Shown: positions 1-13,019 of the stretch, piece after piece | Layout of the letters: each line of letters starts with the position of its first letter | How positions within the stretch are numbered: the first letter of the stretch is position 1 | From: Mytilus californianus | Lineage: Eukaryota; Mollusca; Bivalvia; Mytilida; Mytilidae | Length of the DNA stretch: 64,000 bases | Reading direction: 5' to 3' | Assembly: GCF_021869535.1 (NCBI RefSeq) | Contig: NW_026262741.1 | Location: forward strand, 1 to 64,000 | Translations under genes and position numbers: made by a program | The notes under the pieces: generated by a model | What the model was told of the DNA's origin: nothing | Seen by the model: the letters and a program-made list of their open reading frames with translations, nothing else | Databases searched by the model: none

Positions 1-1837
1 TTATTAGATGCCTTTTAATCGACCATATTTTATAGATAATTGTATTAAATATAACAGCAAACCTTGAACTGCCTAATTAACAAGTTTACTTTATTTTTCA
101 GTTCATTTTACCACTTTATGATAATTGTATTAGATGATACCTTAAATCGACCATATTTTATAGATAATTGTATTAAATGTAACAAAAACCTACAACTGCA
201 TTTTTGACAATTTTTCTACATTTTCAGTAAATTTTACCACTTTTTTGATAATTGTATTAGATGATACCTTAAATCGACCATATTCATAGATAAATTGTAT
301 TAAATGTAACAGCAAATCAACAACTGTTTTATTGACAATTTTACTACATTTTGAGGTAAATTTTACCACTTTTTTGATAATTGTATTAGATGATGCCTTT
401 AATCGACCATATTTTATAGATAATTGTATTAAATATAACAGCAAACCTTGAACTGCCTAATTAACAAGTTTACTATATTTTTCAGTTCATTTTACCACTT
501 ATGATAATTGTATTAGATGATACCTTAAATCGACCATATTTTATAGATAATTGTATTAAATGTTACAAAAACCTACAATGCATTTTTGACGATTTTTCTA
601 CATTTTCAGTAAATTTTACCACTTTTTTGATAATTGTATTAGATGATACCTTAAATCGACCATATTTCATAGATAAATTGTATTAAATGTAACAGCAAAT
701 CAACAACTGTTTTATTGAAAATTTACTAGATTTTTAGGCAAATTTTACCACTTTTTTGATAATTGTATTAGATGATGCCTTTAATCGACCATATTTTATA
801 GATAATTGTATTAAATATAACAGCAAACCTTGAACTGCCTAATTAACAAGTTTACTATATTTTTCAGTTCATTTTACCACTTTATGATAATTGTATAGAT
901 GATACCTTAAATCGACCATATTTTATAGATAATTGTATTAATTGTTACAAAAACCTACAACTGCATTTTTGACAATTTTTCTACATTTTCAGTAAATTTT
1001 ACCACTTTTTTGATAATTGTATTAGATGATACCTTAAATCGACCATATTTCATAGATAAATTGTATTAAATGTAACAGCAAATCAACAACTGTTTTATTG
1101 ACAATTTTACTACATTTTTAGGTAAATTTTACCACTTTTTTGATAATTGTATTAGATGATGCCTTTAATCGTCCATATTTTATAGATAATTCTATTAAAT
1201 ATAACAGCAAACCTTGAACTGCCTAATTAACAAGTTTACTATATTTTTCAGTTCATTTTACCACTTTATGATAATTGTATTAGATGATACCTTAAATCGA
1301 CCATATTTTATAGATAATTGTATTAAATGTAACAAAAACCTACAACTGCATTTTTGACAATTTTTCTACATTTTCAGTAAATTTTACCACTTTTTTGATA
1401 ATTGTATTAGATGATGCCTTTAATCGTCAATATTTTATAGATAATTCTATTAAATATAACAGCAACCTTGAAATGCCTAATTAACAAGTTTACTATATTT
1501 TTCATTTCATTTTACCACTTGATGATAATTGTATTAGATGATACCTTAAATCGACCATATTTTATAGATAATTGTATTAAATGTAACAAAAACCTACAAC
1601 TGCATTTTTGACAATTTTTCTACATTTTCAGTAAATTTTACCAATTTTTGGATAATTGTAATTGATGTTATCTAAATCGGTCACTTTTTTACGATACCTT
1701 TATTAGATTTAGATCTTACAAGATTTCGCCACTTTTTAAGATAATGTATAAGGTATTATATTAAATCGATCATATTTTATAGATAATTGTATTAAATGTA
1801 ACAGCAAATCTACAGTACTTGATTGGCAAGTCTATGT

Positions 1838-1925
1838 AGACGAAACGCACGTCTGGTGTACTAAATTATAATCCTTGTACCTTTGATAACTATTTTTACA
1901 TTTTTCAGTAAATTATACCACTTTT
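1838..1925 (+). repeat. Fragment of dispersed repeat D inside satellite
   Basis: 'agacgaaacgcacgtctgg' and the following ~60 bp interrupt the satellite. The same family occurs inverted at 15964-16136, so this is an insertion later carried along by array duplication. Confidence 0.6.
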
Positions 1926-2833
1926 TTGATGATTGTATTAGATGATACCTTAAATCGACCATAGTTCATAGATAATTGTATTAAATATAACAGCAAATCA
2001 ACAACTTTTTTATTGTCAATTTTACTACATTTTTTAGTAAATTCTATCACTTTTTGATAATTGTATTTGATGTTACCTTAAATTGTTCACTTTTCAAGAT
2101 AATTGTATTATATGATACCTTAAATCGACCATATTTTAAAGATAATTGTACTAAATGTAACAGCAAAACTACAACTGCATTTTATATTGACAATTTTACT
2201 ACATTTTCTAGTAAATGATACCATTTTTTTTTATTGTATTTGATGTTACCTTAAATTGGTCACTTTTTTACGATACCTGCATAAGATTAAGACTTTTCAA
2301 GATTTCGCCACTTTTGAAGATAATGTATTAGATATTATGTTAGATAGATAGATAATCGTATTAAATATAACAGCAAATCTGCAACTGCTTTATTGACAAT
2401 TTTACTACATTTTTCAGTAAATTTTACCACTTTTTTGATAATTGTATTAGATGATACCTTAAATCGACCTATTTCATAGATAATTGTATTAAATGTAACA
2501 GCAAATCAACAACTGTTTTATTGACAATTTTACTACATTTTTAGGTAAATTTTACTACTTTTTTGATAATTGTATTAGATGATACCTTTAATCGACCATA
2601 TTTTATAGATAATTGTATTAAATATAACAGCAAACCTTGAACTGCCTATTAACAAGTTTACTATATTTTTCAGTTCATTTTACCACTTTATGATGATTGT
2701 ATTAAATGATACCTTAAATCGACCATATTTCATAGATAATTGTATTAAATATAACAGCAAATCAACAACTGTTTTATTGACAATTTTACTACATTTTTCA
2801 GTAAATTTTACCACTTTTTTGATAATTGTAAAG

Positions 2834-3060
2834 ACATTGTCAGAAAAGAACTCGTACCGAGGAAACCTCGTACGAAAATGTAGTGGAGATATTTTAAATC
2901 CAAATGTGTGATACAATATCTTCATGTCTTTTTCCAATCATTCAGGTAGAGAAGTCTACTGGAATTGATAATTTTATAGATACAAAACACAAAATGGAGG
3001 AATTCATATCGTTAGTAGTTTGCCAGAATCTTTTAGATTAAACACTGTTTAAATGAAATC
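2834..3060. repeat. 227 bp inserted element, copy 1
   Basis: A non-satellite segment starting 'cattgtcagaaaagaactcg' and ending 'actgtttaaatgaaat'. Near its left end is a hairpin (about 2857-2881): a ten-base-pair stem with one bulged C and an AAA loop. It is repeated nearly unchanged at 6384-6612 and, outside the satellite, at 9494-9719. Confidence 0.85.
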
Positions 3061-5385
3061 ACTTTTTCAAGATAATTGTATTATATGATACCTTAAATCG
3101 ACCATATTTTAAAGATAATTGTACTAAATGTAACAGCAAAACTACAACGCATTTTTTATTGACAATTTTACTACATTTTCTAGTAAATGATACCATTTTT
3201 TTAATTGTATTTGATGTTACCTTAAATTGGTCACTTTTTTACGATACCTGCATAAGATTAAGACTTTTCAAGATTTCGCCACTTTTGAAGATAATGTATT
3301 AGATATTATGTTAGATAGATAGATAATCGTATTAAATATAACAGCAAATCTGCAACTGCTTTATTGACAATTTTACTACATTTTTCAGTAAATTTTACCA
3401 CTTTTTTGATAATTGTATTAGATGATACCTTAAATCGACCATATTTCATAGATAAATTGTATTAAATGTAACAGCAAATCAACAACTGTTTTATTGACAA
3501 TTTTACTAGATTTTTAGGTAAATTTTACCACTTTTTTGATAATTGTATTAGATGATGCCTTTAATCGACCATATTTTATAGATAATTGTATTAAATATAA
3601 CAGCAAACCTTGAACTGCCTAATTAACAAGTTTACTTTATTTTCAGTTCATTTTACCACTTTATGATAATTGTATTAGATGATACCTTAAATCGACCATA
3701 TTTTATAGATAATTGTATTAAATGTAACAAAAACCTACAACTGCATTTTTGACAATTTTTCTACATTTTCAGTAAATTTTACCACTTTTTTGATAATTGT
3801 ATTAGATGATACCTTAAATCGACCATATTTCATAGATAAATTGTATTAAATGTAACAGCAAATCAACAACTGTTTTATTGACAATTTTACTACATTTTTA
3901 GGTAAATTTTACCACTTTTTTGATAATTGTATTAGATGATGCCTTTAATCGACCATATTTTATAGATAATTGTATTAAATATAACAGCAAACCTTGAACT
4001 GCCTAATTAACAAGTTTACTATATTTTTCAGTTCATTTTACCACTTTATGATAATTGTATTAGATGATACCTTAAATCGACCATATTTTATAGATAATTG
4101 TATTAAATGTTACAAAAACCTACAATGCATTTTTGACGATTTTTCTACATTTTCAGTAAATTTTACCACTTTTTTGATAATTGTATTAGATGATACCTTA
4201 AATCGACCATATTTCATAGATAAATTGTATTAAATGTAACAGCAAATCAACAACTGTTTTATTGAAAATTTTACTAGATTTTTAGGCAAATTTTACCACT
4301 TTTTTGATAATTGTATTAGATGATGCCTTTAATCGACCATATTTTATAGATAATTGTATTAATATAACAGCAAACCTTGAACTGCCTAATTAACAAGTTT
4401 ACTATATTTTTCAGTTCATTTTACCACTTTATGATAATTGTATTAGATGATACCTTAAATCGACCATATTTTATAGATAATTGTATTAATTGTTACAAAA
4501 ACCTACAACTGCATTTTTGACAATTTTTCTACATTTTCAGTAAATTTTACCACTTTTTTGATAATTGTATTAGATGATACCTTAAATCGACCATATTTCA
4601 TAGATAAATTGTATTAAATGTAACAGCAAATCAACAACTGTTTTATTGACAATTTTACTACATTTTTAGGTAAATTTTACCACTTTTTTGATAATTGTAT
4701 TAGATGATGCCTTTAATCGTCCATATTTTATAGATAATTCTATTAAATATAACAGCAAACCTTGAACTGCCTAATTAACAAGTTTACTATATTTTTCAGT
4801 TCATTTTACCACTTTATGATAATTGTATTAGATGATACCTTAAATCGACCATATTTTATAGATAATTGTATTAAATGTAACAAAAACCTACAACTGCATT
4901 TTTGACAATTTTTCTACATTTTCAGTAAATTTTACCACTTTTTTGATAATTGTATTAGATGATGCCTTTAATCGTCAATATTTTATAGATAATTCTATTA
5001 AATATAACAGCAAACCTTGAAATGCCTAATTAACAAGTTTACTATATTTTTCATTTCATTTTACCACTTGATGATAATTGTATTAGATGATACCTTAAAT
5101 CGACCATATTTTATAGATAATTGTATTAAATGTAACAAAAACCTACAACTGCATTTTTGACAATTTTTCTACATTTTCAGTAAATTTTACCAATTTTTGG
5201 ATAATTGTAATTGATGTTATCTAAATCGGTCACTTTTTTACGATACCTTTATTAGATTTAGATCTTACAAGATTTCGCCACTTTTTAAGATAATGTATAA
5301 GGTATTATATTAAATCGATCATATTTTATAGATAATTGTATTAAATGTAACAGCAAATCTACAGTACTTGATTGGCAAGTCTTAT

Positions 5386-5472
5386 GTAGACGAAACGCAC
5401 GTCTGGTGTACTAAATTATAATCCTTGTACCTTTGATAACTATTTTTACATTTTTCAGTAAATTATACCACT
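5386..5472 (+). repeat. Fragment of dispersed repeat D, second satellite block
   Basis: Duplicate of the 1838-1925 segment in the second 3.55 kb block. It retains 'agtcttatgtagacgaaac', a stem-loop-like string also present on the minus strand at 16.09 kb. Confidence 0.6.
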
Positions 5473-6383
5473 TTTTTGATGATTGTATTAGATGATACCT
5501 TAAATCGACCATAGTTCATAGATAATTGTATTAAATATAACAGCAAATCAACAACTTTTTTATTGTCAATTTTACTACATTTTTTAGTAAATTCTATCAC
5601 TTTTTGATAATTGTATTTGATGTTACCTTAAATTGTTCACTTTTCAAGATAATTGTATTATATGATACCTTAAATCGACCATATTTTAAAGATAATTGTA
5701 CTAAATGTAACAGCAAAACTACAACTGCATTTTATATTGACAATTTTACTACATTTTCTAGTAAATGATACCATTTTTTTTTATTGTATTTGATGTTACC
5801 TTAAATTGGTCACTTTTTTACGATACCTGCATAAGATTAAGACTTTTCAAGATTTCGCCACTTTTGAAGATAATGTATTAGATATTATGTTAGATAGATA
5901 GATAATCGTATTAAATATAACAGCAAATCTGCAACTGCTTTATTGACAATTTTACTACATTTTTCAGTAAATTTTACCACTTTTTTGATAATTGTATTAG
6001 ATGATACCTTAAATCGACCATATTTCATAGATAATTGTATTAAATGTAACAGCAAATCAACAACTGTTTTATTGACAATTTTACTACATTTTTAGGTAAA
6101 TTTTACTACTTTTTTGATAATTGTATTAGATGATACCTTTAATCGACCATATTTTATAGATAATTGTATTAAATATAACAGCAAACCTTGAACTGCCTAA
6201 TTAACAAGTTTACTATATTTTTCAGTTCATTTTACCACTTTATGATGATTGTATTAAATGATACCTTAAATCGACCATATTTCATAGATAATTGTATTAA
6301 ATATAACAGCAAATCAACAACTGTTTTATTGACAATTTTACTACATTTTTCAGTAAATTTTACCACTTTTTTGATAATTGTAA

Positions 6384-6612
6384 ACACATTGTCAGAAAAG
6401 AACTCGTACCGAGGAAACCTCGTACGAAAATGTAGTGGAGATATTTTAAATCCAAATGTGTGATACAATATCTTCATGTCTTTTTCCAATCATTCAGGTA
6501 GAGAAGTCTACTGGAATTGATAATTTTATAGATACAAAACACAAAATGGAGGAATTCATATCGTTAGTAGTTTGCCAGAATCTTTTAGATTAAACACTGT
6601 TTAAATGAAATC
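6384..6612. repeat. 227 bp inserted element, copy 2
   Basis: Same as the 2834-3060 copy, offset by ~3,550 bp, so it was copied by the block duplication rather than inserted independently. Confidence 0.85.
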
Positions 6613-7689
6613 ACTTTTTCAAGATAATTGTATTATATGATACCTTAAATCGACCATATTTTAAAGATAATTGTACTAAATGTAACAGCAAAACTACAAC
6701 TGCATTTTTTATTGACAATTTTACTACATTTTCTAGTAAATGATACCATTTTTTTTTATTGTATTTGATGTTACCTTAAATTGGTCACTTTTTTACGATA
6801 CCTGCATAAGATTAAGACTTTTCAAGATTTCGCCACTTTTGAAGATAATGTATTAGATATCATGTTAGATAGATAGATAATCGTATTAAATATAACAGCA
6901 AATCTGCAACTGCTTTATTGACAATTTTACTACATTTTTCAGTAAATTTTACCACTTTTTTGATAATTGTATTAGATGATACCTTAAATCGACCATATTT
7001 CATAGATAATTGTATTAAATGTAACAGCAAATCAACAACTGTTTTATTGACAATTTTACTACATTTTTAGGTAAATTTTACTACTTTTTTGATAATTGTA
7101 TTAGATGATACCTTTAATCGACCATATTTTAAAGATAATTGTATTAAATATAACAGCAAACCTTGAACTGCCTAATTAACAAGTTTACTATATTTTTCAG
7201 TTCATTTTACCACTTTATGATGATTGTATTAAATGATACCTTAAATCGACCATATTTCATAGATAATTGTATTAAATATAACAGCAAATCAACAACTGTT
7301 TTATTGACAATTTTACTACATTTTTCAGTAAATTTTACCACTTTTTTGATAATTGTATTAGATGATACCTTAAATCAACCATATTTTATAGATAATTGTA
7401 TTAAATGTAACAAAAACCTACAACTGCATTTTTGACAATTTTTCTACATTTTCAGTAAATTTTACCACTTTTTTGATAATTGTATTAGATGATTCTGACT
7501 TTTTTTTTTTTTTTGCTTTGAACTATATTTATTGCCAGTTACAAATATTTCACAAAGCAATTAAATCAACAGAGTATCATGAAGGACTAAAAGTTCAGTG
7601 AATAGTCTAGCTATATGAACTTTTAAGGTTTTATGAGATTCCTTACAAAAGCACATATTGACCCCTCAGAAAGAGTGGTTGTAGGGGTA

Positions 7690-8016
7690 TTTTAAGAAAC
7701 AAAGGGCATGCCAACTTTCGAAAACCTGACATTAGTCATCGTTTTCATCGTCTTCTTCCAATATTGCTCGGTGTGATAGATAATTTCTGCAACAATCAGA
7801 CATTTCACATGCACAAATATTGGTTCACGCCAAATCTTGTTGGTTGCATACACAGTTTTTATTGCAAACTGTTTTTCCCTTGCACGTCCAGGTACAAACA
7901 AGGTCTTGAAGGAAATCTGCTGACAAAGGTCCCTCAGAGAAAACCGAGAGCAAACCGTTTTTACTGATGCCAACTTTGGACAGTATGATCACTGGTTTCG
8001 CAATATGAGTGTTCAT
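7690..8016 (-). pseudogene. Cysteine-rich fragment of an element protein
   Basis: The minus strand reads from about 8016 into a cysteine-rich stretch with spaced C-x-C pairs (around 'CTWTCKGKTVCNKNCVC'). It continues in a second frame with further cysteines (CTNICAC, CEMSDCC), so at least one frameshift separates the halves. The pattern resembles the C-terminal zinc-binding tail found in uncharacterised proteins of molluscan and cnidarian mobile elements. That resemblance is from memory. No start, upstream domain or intact frame is visible, and I infer a dead exon. Confidence 0.4.
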
Positions 8017-8318
8017 CCAAAATTGCGTTTAAAGCATTGTACGTGGGATGTGCTATAAAACGATTTATCCTTTGATGTGGTAAATTTCACTCAGCTTGTT
8101 TTGATCACATGATGAAAAAAAATGTCTTTTTAAGGATAATGACTACTGATGATGATAATGACCAATGTATTAAAATTATCAACATACAAACCCGATTTTT
8201 TGTTTCAGTACTGTATGTAACCAAACATCACATTATTTTTATTGCTTACAGAAGATTGTATTTACTAAACGAATCTTTTAAAGGTTACAATTCTATATGT
8301 TCAATCTTTTTTTTTCAG

Positions 8319-8624
8319 AAAGCAAAAAGAAGACTAGAAGCACTTGAAAATCATGATATAAGCGCAGTGAAAAAGGCAAAAATTACAGAGGCTTTAAAGC
8401 AAATGTACATGTCCTCATACGTAGAAGGCCAAGAGGGTTTTATAACCCATCAACCCTCTTGGCAGTCGCCCAAGTTTAAAGAGTATAAAGCCAAATTGGA
8501 AGTGGCATATTTAGATGTATGCTCCACCAAAAGCAGAAGACTTTTGCAGACCAGAGTCATAGGGGACATGAACAATAAAGAGACCCCAGATGTGGGGGAT
8601 AATTTAAAGTGGTTGATCAAATAA
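8319..8624 (+). CDS. Orphan 3' exon of an unrecognised gene
   Basis: An open frame follows a good acceptor (polypyrimidine then 'cag' ending at 8318) and runs about 101 codons to a TAA at 8622-8624. The start is very basic (KAKRRLEALE). It then carries MYMSSYVEGQEGF, HQPSWQSPKFKEY and KSRRLLQTRVIGDMN, a pattern I associate with C-terminal exons of lineage-expanded, transposon-linked proteins in bivalves (MSSEE...P.WRS...KS.R...R..G). I cannot name the domain. No upstream exons are identifiable nearby, so this may be a captured or decayed piece. Part of the same wider family may lie at 49480-49660. Confidence 0.4.
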   Translation, partial: KAKRRLEALENHDISAVKKAKITEALKQMYMSSYVEGQEGFITHQPSWQSPKFKEYKAKLEVAYLDVCSTKSRRLLQTRVIGDMNNKETPDVGDNLKWLIK

Positions 8625-9493
8625 TAATTAAAAAAACAAGGTAAATAAAATGTTTGCATTTTGGTGCGATTCAAGTGCACTAAACAAATTACCAAATATG
8701 AAATGACTATTTATAGATGAATTTTTAAGTTATATAAATATAGAAAAGAAGGTATGGTATAATTGCCAATGAGACAACTCTTCATAAAAGAACAGATTAC
8801 ATTTACAGCATTGGGAGAGAATTCTGGTGGCAGCTTTTTTATGCGTAAATGGCCTTAATCCCGAGGTATTCCTGGAGTGGGTGCAAGTAATGGATTTATG
8901 TAGATCGTGCTGCACTCAATCATTTCCAAGCTCTTTTCCAGATGTCTACAGAGAATGACCCTAATACTCCCATCCAACTGACTTACTACTTACATATTAT
9001 AGTTGCAACAGTTACGGTGAGTTACAAGACTGAAATTCAACAAGTTGACGGTTTTATTGTTGACAGGCACTTAACTGTTGGAGTTGTTGTAGATAAATTC
9101 AATGTTAAAAGGTACATCAAAATTTAATGACCAACTGGTCATTTTCAATGGACATATTGACGATTACAGTAAATGATATTACACCTCTTGGATCAATTGA
9201 AAACTTATCATAGTATATTGCTTTTTTTCTGCACAAATAAACAGTTCAAGCATGTCCTTTTATTCAAATATTTAAATCAATTCCAAAATACAGCAATTTT
9301 CACATCTCAGTATCAGAGTTGGATTCTCAAAATAGATCTGCATATGATTCATAAAGCATACGTTGATTTTAAGTGTATACATCAATAATTTCCATAAGTT
9401 AAATGACGGCTCCCAGTTCGTAATGCGGTTGGTACGGTAGCAAATCGGGAGACCTCTATTCTACGAGTTAAGGGTGGTTCTTGTCTTTTCAAA
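8625..9493. other. No gene seen
   Basis: AT-rich sequence without a supported gene. Around 8750-8800 is a short piece of dispersed family B ('attgccaatgagacaactct'). The 61- and 71-codon open frames here have no recognisable features. Confidence 0.5.
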
Positions 9494-9719
9494 CATTGTC
9501 AGAAAAGAACTCGTACCGAGGAAACCTCGTACGAAAATGTAGTGGAGATATTTTAAATCCAAATGTGTGATACAATATCTTCATGTCTTTTTCCAATCAT
9601 TCAGGTAGAGAAGTCTACTGGAATTGATAATTTTATAGATACAAAACACAAAATGGAGGAATTCATATCGTTAGTAGTTTGCCAGAATCTTTTAGATTAA
9701 ACACTGTTTAAATGAAATT
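9494..9719. repeat. 227 bp element, copy 3, outside the satellite
   Basis: Nearly identical to 2834-3060 and 6384-6612 but in unrelated flanks ('cttgtcttttcaaa' left, 'ttacttacacaat' right). This fixes the element boundaries and shows it is dispersed. It has the same bulged hairpin near the left end. Confidence 0.85.
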
Positions 9720-9943
9720 ACTTACACAATTTGTCACATTTCCTCGTATTTAAAGAACTAATCAGGCTTTGTTACTGGAACTTGACTTTGATGTAAATGT
9801 AATCAACTAGCAAGATACTACAGGAAATTTGTTATCAAAATCTAAATCTGAAGAAGATACAATACTGGATAGTAAAGTGTTTGATTGCTATATCCACAAT
9901 AATAGAGGTCTAATTCTGATTTCACGACAATTGAATAAGTAGC

Positions 9944-10985
9944 ATGGACGCATTCATTAAATCTAGATTTCTTCAAGAACCATGTGTCATTGTCTCTGTT
10001 CGTAAACATTTTATCAAACATTTACAGAAGGTAAATCATGAACATGAGATAAAACTGCTGTATAACAAAAAGGAAATGGTCTTTTATTTTCTATTTTCTC
10101 AACAGAAGCGTCTGACACCTGGCCAAACTTATAGTACGTTGGAACTTGCTTATCATTTAGACGGTGTCCACGCCATCACTATATTTCCAGACTTGTTCTG
10201 TATAGTAGCACATCCTAACATAGTAACCAAATTCAAAAAGGTGTTATGTGTGAAGTCAGACAATCCTGCATTGGTAACTTATGATACAACTTTTAATATT
10301 GGAGATTTTCGACTGTCCGTTTTGGTTAAACATGTTCCCTTTCAAGGTGGAGTAACCGTGCAAGCAACCTTCCTTACACAAGACTGGAAATGAAGTGATG
10401 AACATGATCGGTTATGGACTGGTAACTAAAACAAAGAGAGACACGGTTGTAATTGTTACTGATAATTAAGACACACATGCCTCAAGCCAAACGTTTGCAT
10501 AGCTAGAACCCCATCCGTTGCGAATTTTGCTGATGTGAAATCTTTAATGCAAACAGAAGATCTAGTTAGTTAAGTTTGAAAGTATATACGTAACACTTTC
10601 ACAAAAAATGGAGAAAAGAGTACTTAAATGCTGACCTCAAAGATGAAATACTCGCATGAAGTTCACTTTGGGTTTAAGAGTCCGTGAATGTTTACGATCA
10701 ATACTCCGAAGTGAAGAAAAAGAAACAACGTTGCTGAGGGAATGAATACAGTCATCAAGAGACTTAATGAATGAATGATCAAAAGATGAACAAGATGATG
10801 TGCCATGTCAACTAACTGCTTTAAATGTCTCACAAATATTGTTGCTTGACGAAAGAAGGTCCATCATGTGCCGGAAGCAGGTTCTTTCGTTGTGGAAGAA
10901 TCGAATGGTAAACAATACTGCGCATAAAAGGGTTCAATGGTGTTACAAATGTATTTTTTTAATCAAAGCTTGGTTGAGTTTATAA
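9944..10985 (+). pseudogene. Mutator/MULE-like transposase remnant
   Basis: From the ATG at 9944 an uninterrupted 149-codon frame runs to 10393. It contains NPALVTYDTTFNIGDFRLSV, matching the motif around the first catalytic aspartate of MULE-type DDE transposases (YDTTFN.GDF). Beyond the stop, frames switch repeatedly but family-like pieces remain: 'NNVAEGMNTVIKRLNE' near 10720-10770 and 'GSFVVEESNGKQYC' near 10880-10925, the latter resembling the region before a SWIM zinc finger. The later catalytic residues cannot be followed in one frame. I infer a transposase whose N-terminal exon is still open and whose 3' half has decayed. It would have acted in the nucleus on its own element ends; no terminal repeats were found. 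Confidence 0.6.
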
Positions 10986-11099
10986 TAAAAGAGAAAAAAA
11001 AGTAGAAAAAAGAATCCTATTGTTTCAATATATAGCACAAATTCAGGAAATGAATGTTTGATTTTAGGTTTTAGAACTTCAAACAATTGGACTGCTTAT

Positions 11100-11518
11100 G
11101 ATTGATTGATTGTTGGTTGCTTAACGTCCAGTGGCAAATATTTCATGCATATTCAGGACGAGAACAAATTAACAATAAATACAATAGGTAGGTTCTGTAA
11201 TAGAGGCGTCTGGGATTGAGGTCGGAGAAATTTAGACTGCCACGGGAAATGAGGGTATATTGGATAGGGACAGAAATTTAGCCTTGCAACAGGTCACCTA
11301 CGGACCCCTAAAAGAGTTGTTGCAAGGGTTCTTAACGTGCAAAGAGCGTGGCACTCTTTTTACACGAGGCATCGGATTTAACGTCCCCATTCTGACCGGA
11401 CGTGGCTGCAAATTTGTACATCCCGCACAGCCAAACGGACGCCCCACTTTAGCAAGGGTTTTACTGCCGAAAGAAGACCAATGGTGACCATACTTCTATT
11501 TCCAAGTCACCCTTGGGG
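11100..11518 (-). mobile_element. (AATC)n-tailed short retroelement, copy a
   Basis: Nearly full-length copy (~420 bp). On the minus strand it runs from 'ccccaagggtga' to the (AATC)n tail after 'gttaagcaaccaac'. Orientation is set by the tail; copies b, f, h, j and k have target-site duplications. Here no clear duplication is seen, and a short deletion lies near 11470. The long open frames on both strands are not conserved proteins. Confidence 0.85.
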
Positions 11519-11624
11519 ATAATCATGGTATGAAGGGGTCTTTGAAAAGATGGATGAGCCTTCGACAGTTCCTTTAGCTTTGTGAACTGATGGATTTAAC
11601 CCTAACGAAAGTATGGATACCCAA

Positions 11625-11710
11625 AAGCCAAACGGACGCCCCACTTTGACGAGGGTTTTACCGCCTGTCGGAGGAAGACCAATGGTGACCATACTTCTAT
11701 TCCCCAGTCA
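11625..11710 (-). repeat. Fragment of the same short retroelement
   Basis: About 85 bp from the head region ('agccaaacggacgcccc' through 'ctattccccagtca') repeated just beyond copy a, without the tail. Confidence 0.75.
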
Positions 11711-11876
11711 AATGGACTAATGTTCAAGTACAGTTTAACTGGACAAAAAGGGAAATGGTGCTTTTTGGAAACCAGTGCATGCAATACTATTTTGAGTTAG
11801 TTTATTAATTATTTTTTTAAAGACAAAACTTATACATGCATATTTGAAACATTGCAGACACAAACAAAAACCCATA

Positions 11877-12089
11877 TACTGTGGATTCATTATTATTCGT
11901 TGGATACCAATTTTCATGGGTTTCGTGGGTACAAGTGAACCACGAAATTAAATGTTCAACAAATGACATATTTTGTATAGGCTTGTACACAGACTTTCGG
12001 TAAAACCACGAAATTAAATATCCACGAACATGCAAATTTTCCCTAATCCACGAAAATTGGTACCCACGAAAATAAATGAATCCACAGTA
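11877..12089. mobile_element. Palindromic MITE with TA target duplication
   Basis: Begins TA-CTGTGGATTC and ends GAATCCACAG-TA. The inverted ends extend inward with mismatches ('taccaattttcatggg' against 'cccacgaaaat' style matches). 209 bp between the TA dinucleotides. Size and TA duplication suit a Tc1/mariner-type non-autonomous element. Confidence 0.8.
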
Positions 12090-12099
12090 TTGTCACAAT

Positions 12100-12800
12100 T
12101 CCCTAGTTTTGACACTAATTTGCGAGTTATATTCGCTACGATTGCATCTGGTATAGGTGTGGACATTCCCATATTGAACGTGTTATACACTAGGGTGCAC
12201 CTCGAGGTCTGGAAAAATATTCTCAGGAAAGTGGGAGAGCTGGTAGAGAATCAGTATCTTGTATGTATTATTCCGGTTATGACATAGCTAAAAATCGCTG
12301 CAAGGAATCAGTACGGGACTTCTGTACAACAACAAAATGCTTAGGTATGCAGCTTACTTCACATTTTCAATTAGACGACATTGCATCACCATCATCAGGG
12401 ACCAGATCAATTCAACCAACATCATTGTGTCGCTGCTGCAGTAACTGTAAAGTCAATTGTGTATGTGGAAACTGCTTCAAATTTCATGATGAAAACAGTT
12501 CCAATGACTAACTCTGTAGAGAAGACGACTTCTTGCTTGCACAATTTTGTGGTTTTCTTAATGAAGCAGTGAGGAAAAACTTACTTGATTTCTAAGAGTT
12601 CCTTGTAGAAGAACGAGAAGGACGTCATATTCTTTTAATAGATCTATGATAGAAACAGTTGTAGAAAATGCAGACTTCATTTTTAGTGAAGACGATCGTG
12701 TCTGTTGGACTTTAAGATTATTACCTGGCGGGAGATATTCTAGAACTAATTGCAGAGGTTGACAATTTGGTAATTGCAAGAGGTTAAGTTTTATAACAAT
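12100..12800 (+). pseudogene. RecQ-like helicase C-terminal remnant
   Basis: Near 12110-12170 the + strand encodes LRVIFATIASGIGVDIP, close to RecQ helicase motif V (VATIAFGMGVD). Downstream, in a shifted frame, are YYSGYDIAKNRC and then CRCCSNCKVNCVCGNC at 12430-12470, resembling the zinc-binding region after the helicase core. Further pieces (EDDRVCWTLRLLPGGRYSR near 12690-12750) follow after more frame changes. Motifs I-IV and VI are missing. Comparable RecQ-type ORFs are common in molluscan repetitive DNA. Clearly non-functional. Confidence 0.55.
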
Positions 12801-13019
12801 AACAATTATCATTTAAATTTTGTATAGCACAGTTTGTAAAAGCTTTGCATTGTAAATAATTTATTTCATAATCTCTTCAATGTTCATCAATTGTCATCAA
12901 ATATGTAGGCAAATGTTTTTGATCTACCAATATTTGTTTTAGCATTTTTTACAATTCCTCCAATTCAAAGTAGACAAGCTTTGACTTGTGCAGTGCAGTG
13001 TCTTTTTTGTTGTATGCTT

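Larger units (their letters stand above)
1..7494. repeat. AT-rich satellite array, ~128 bp monomer
   Basis: About 58 tandem monomers of roughly 127-129 bp, recognised by 'gataattgtattagatgat', 'aaatcgaccatattt' and 'aaattttaccactttttt'. At least three variants alternate, marked by 'ccttgaactgcctaattaac', 'aaacctacaactgcattttt' and 'aatcaacaactgttttattg', giving a ~385 bp higher-order unit over much of the array. The array consists of two near-identical blocks offset by about 3,550 bp (1-3,550 and 3,550-7,100); rare variants such as 'tttactttat' recur at the same offset (about 82 and 3631). It ends abruptly at ~7494 in a poly-T run. Open frames inside it are by-products of the repeat. Confidence 0.95.

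Noticed and set aside
190-7435. ORFs across the satellite on both strands
   Set aside because: Low-complexity by-products of the ~128 bp monomer.
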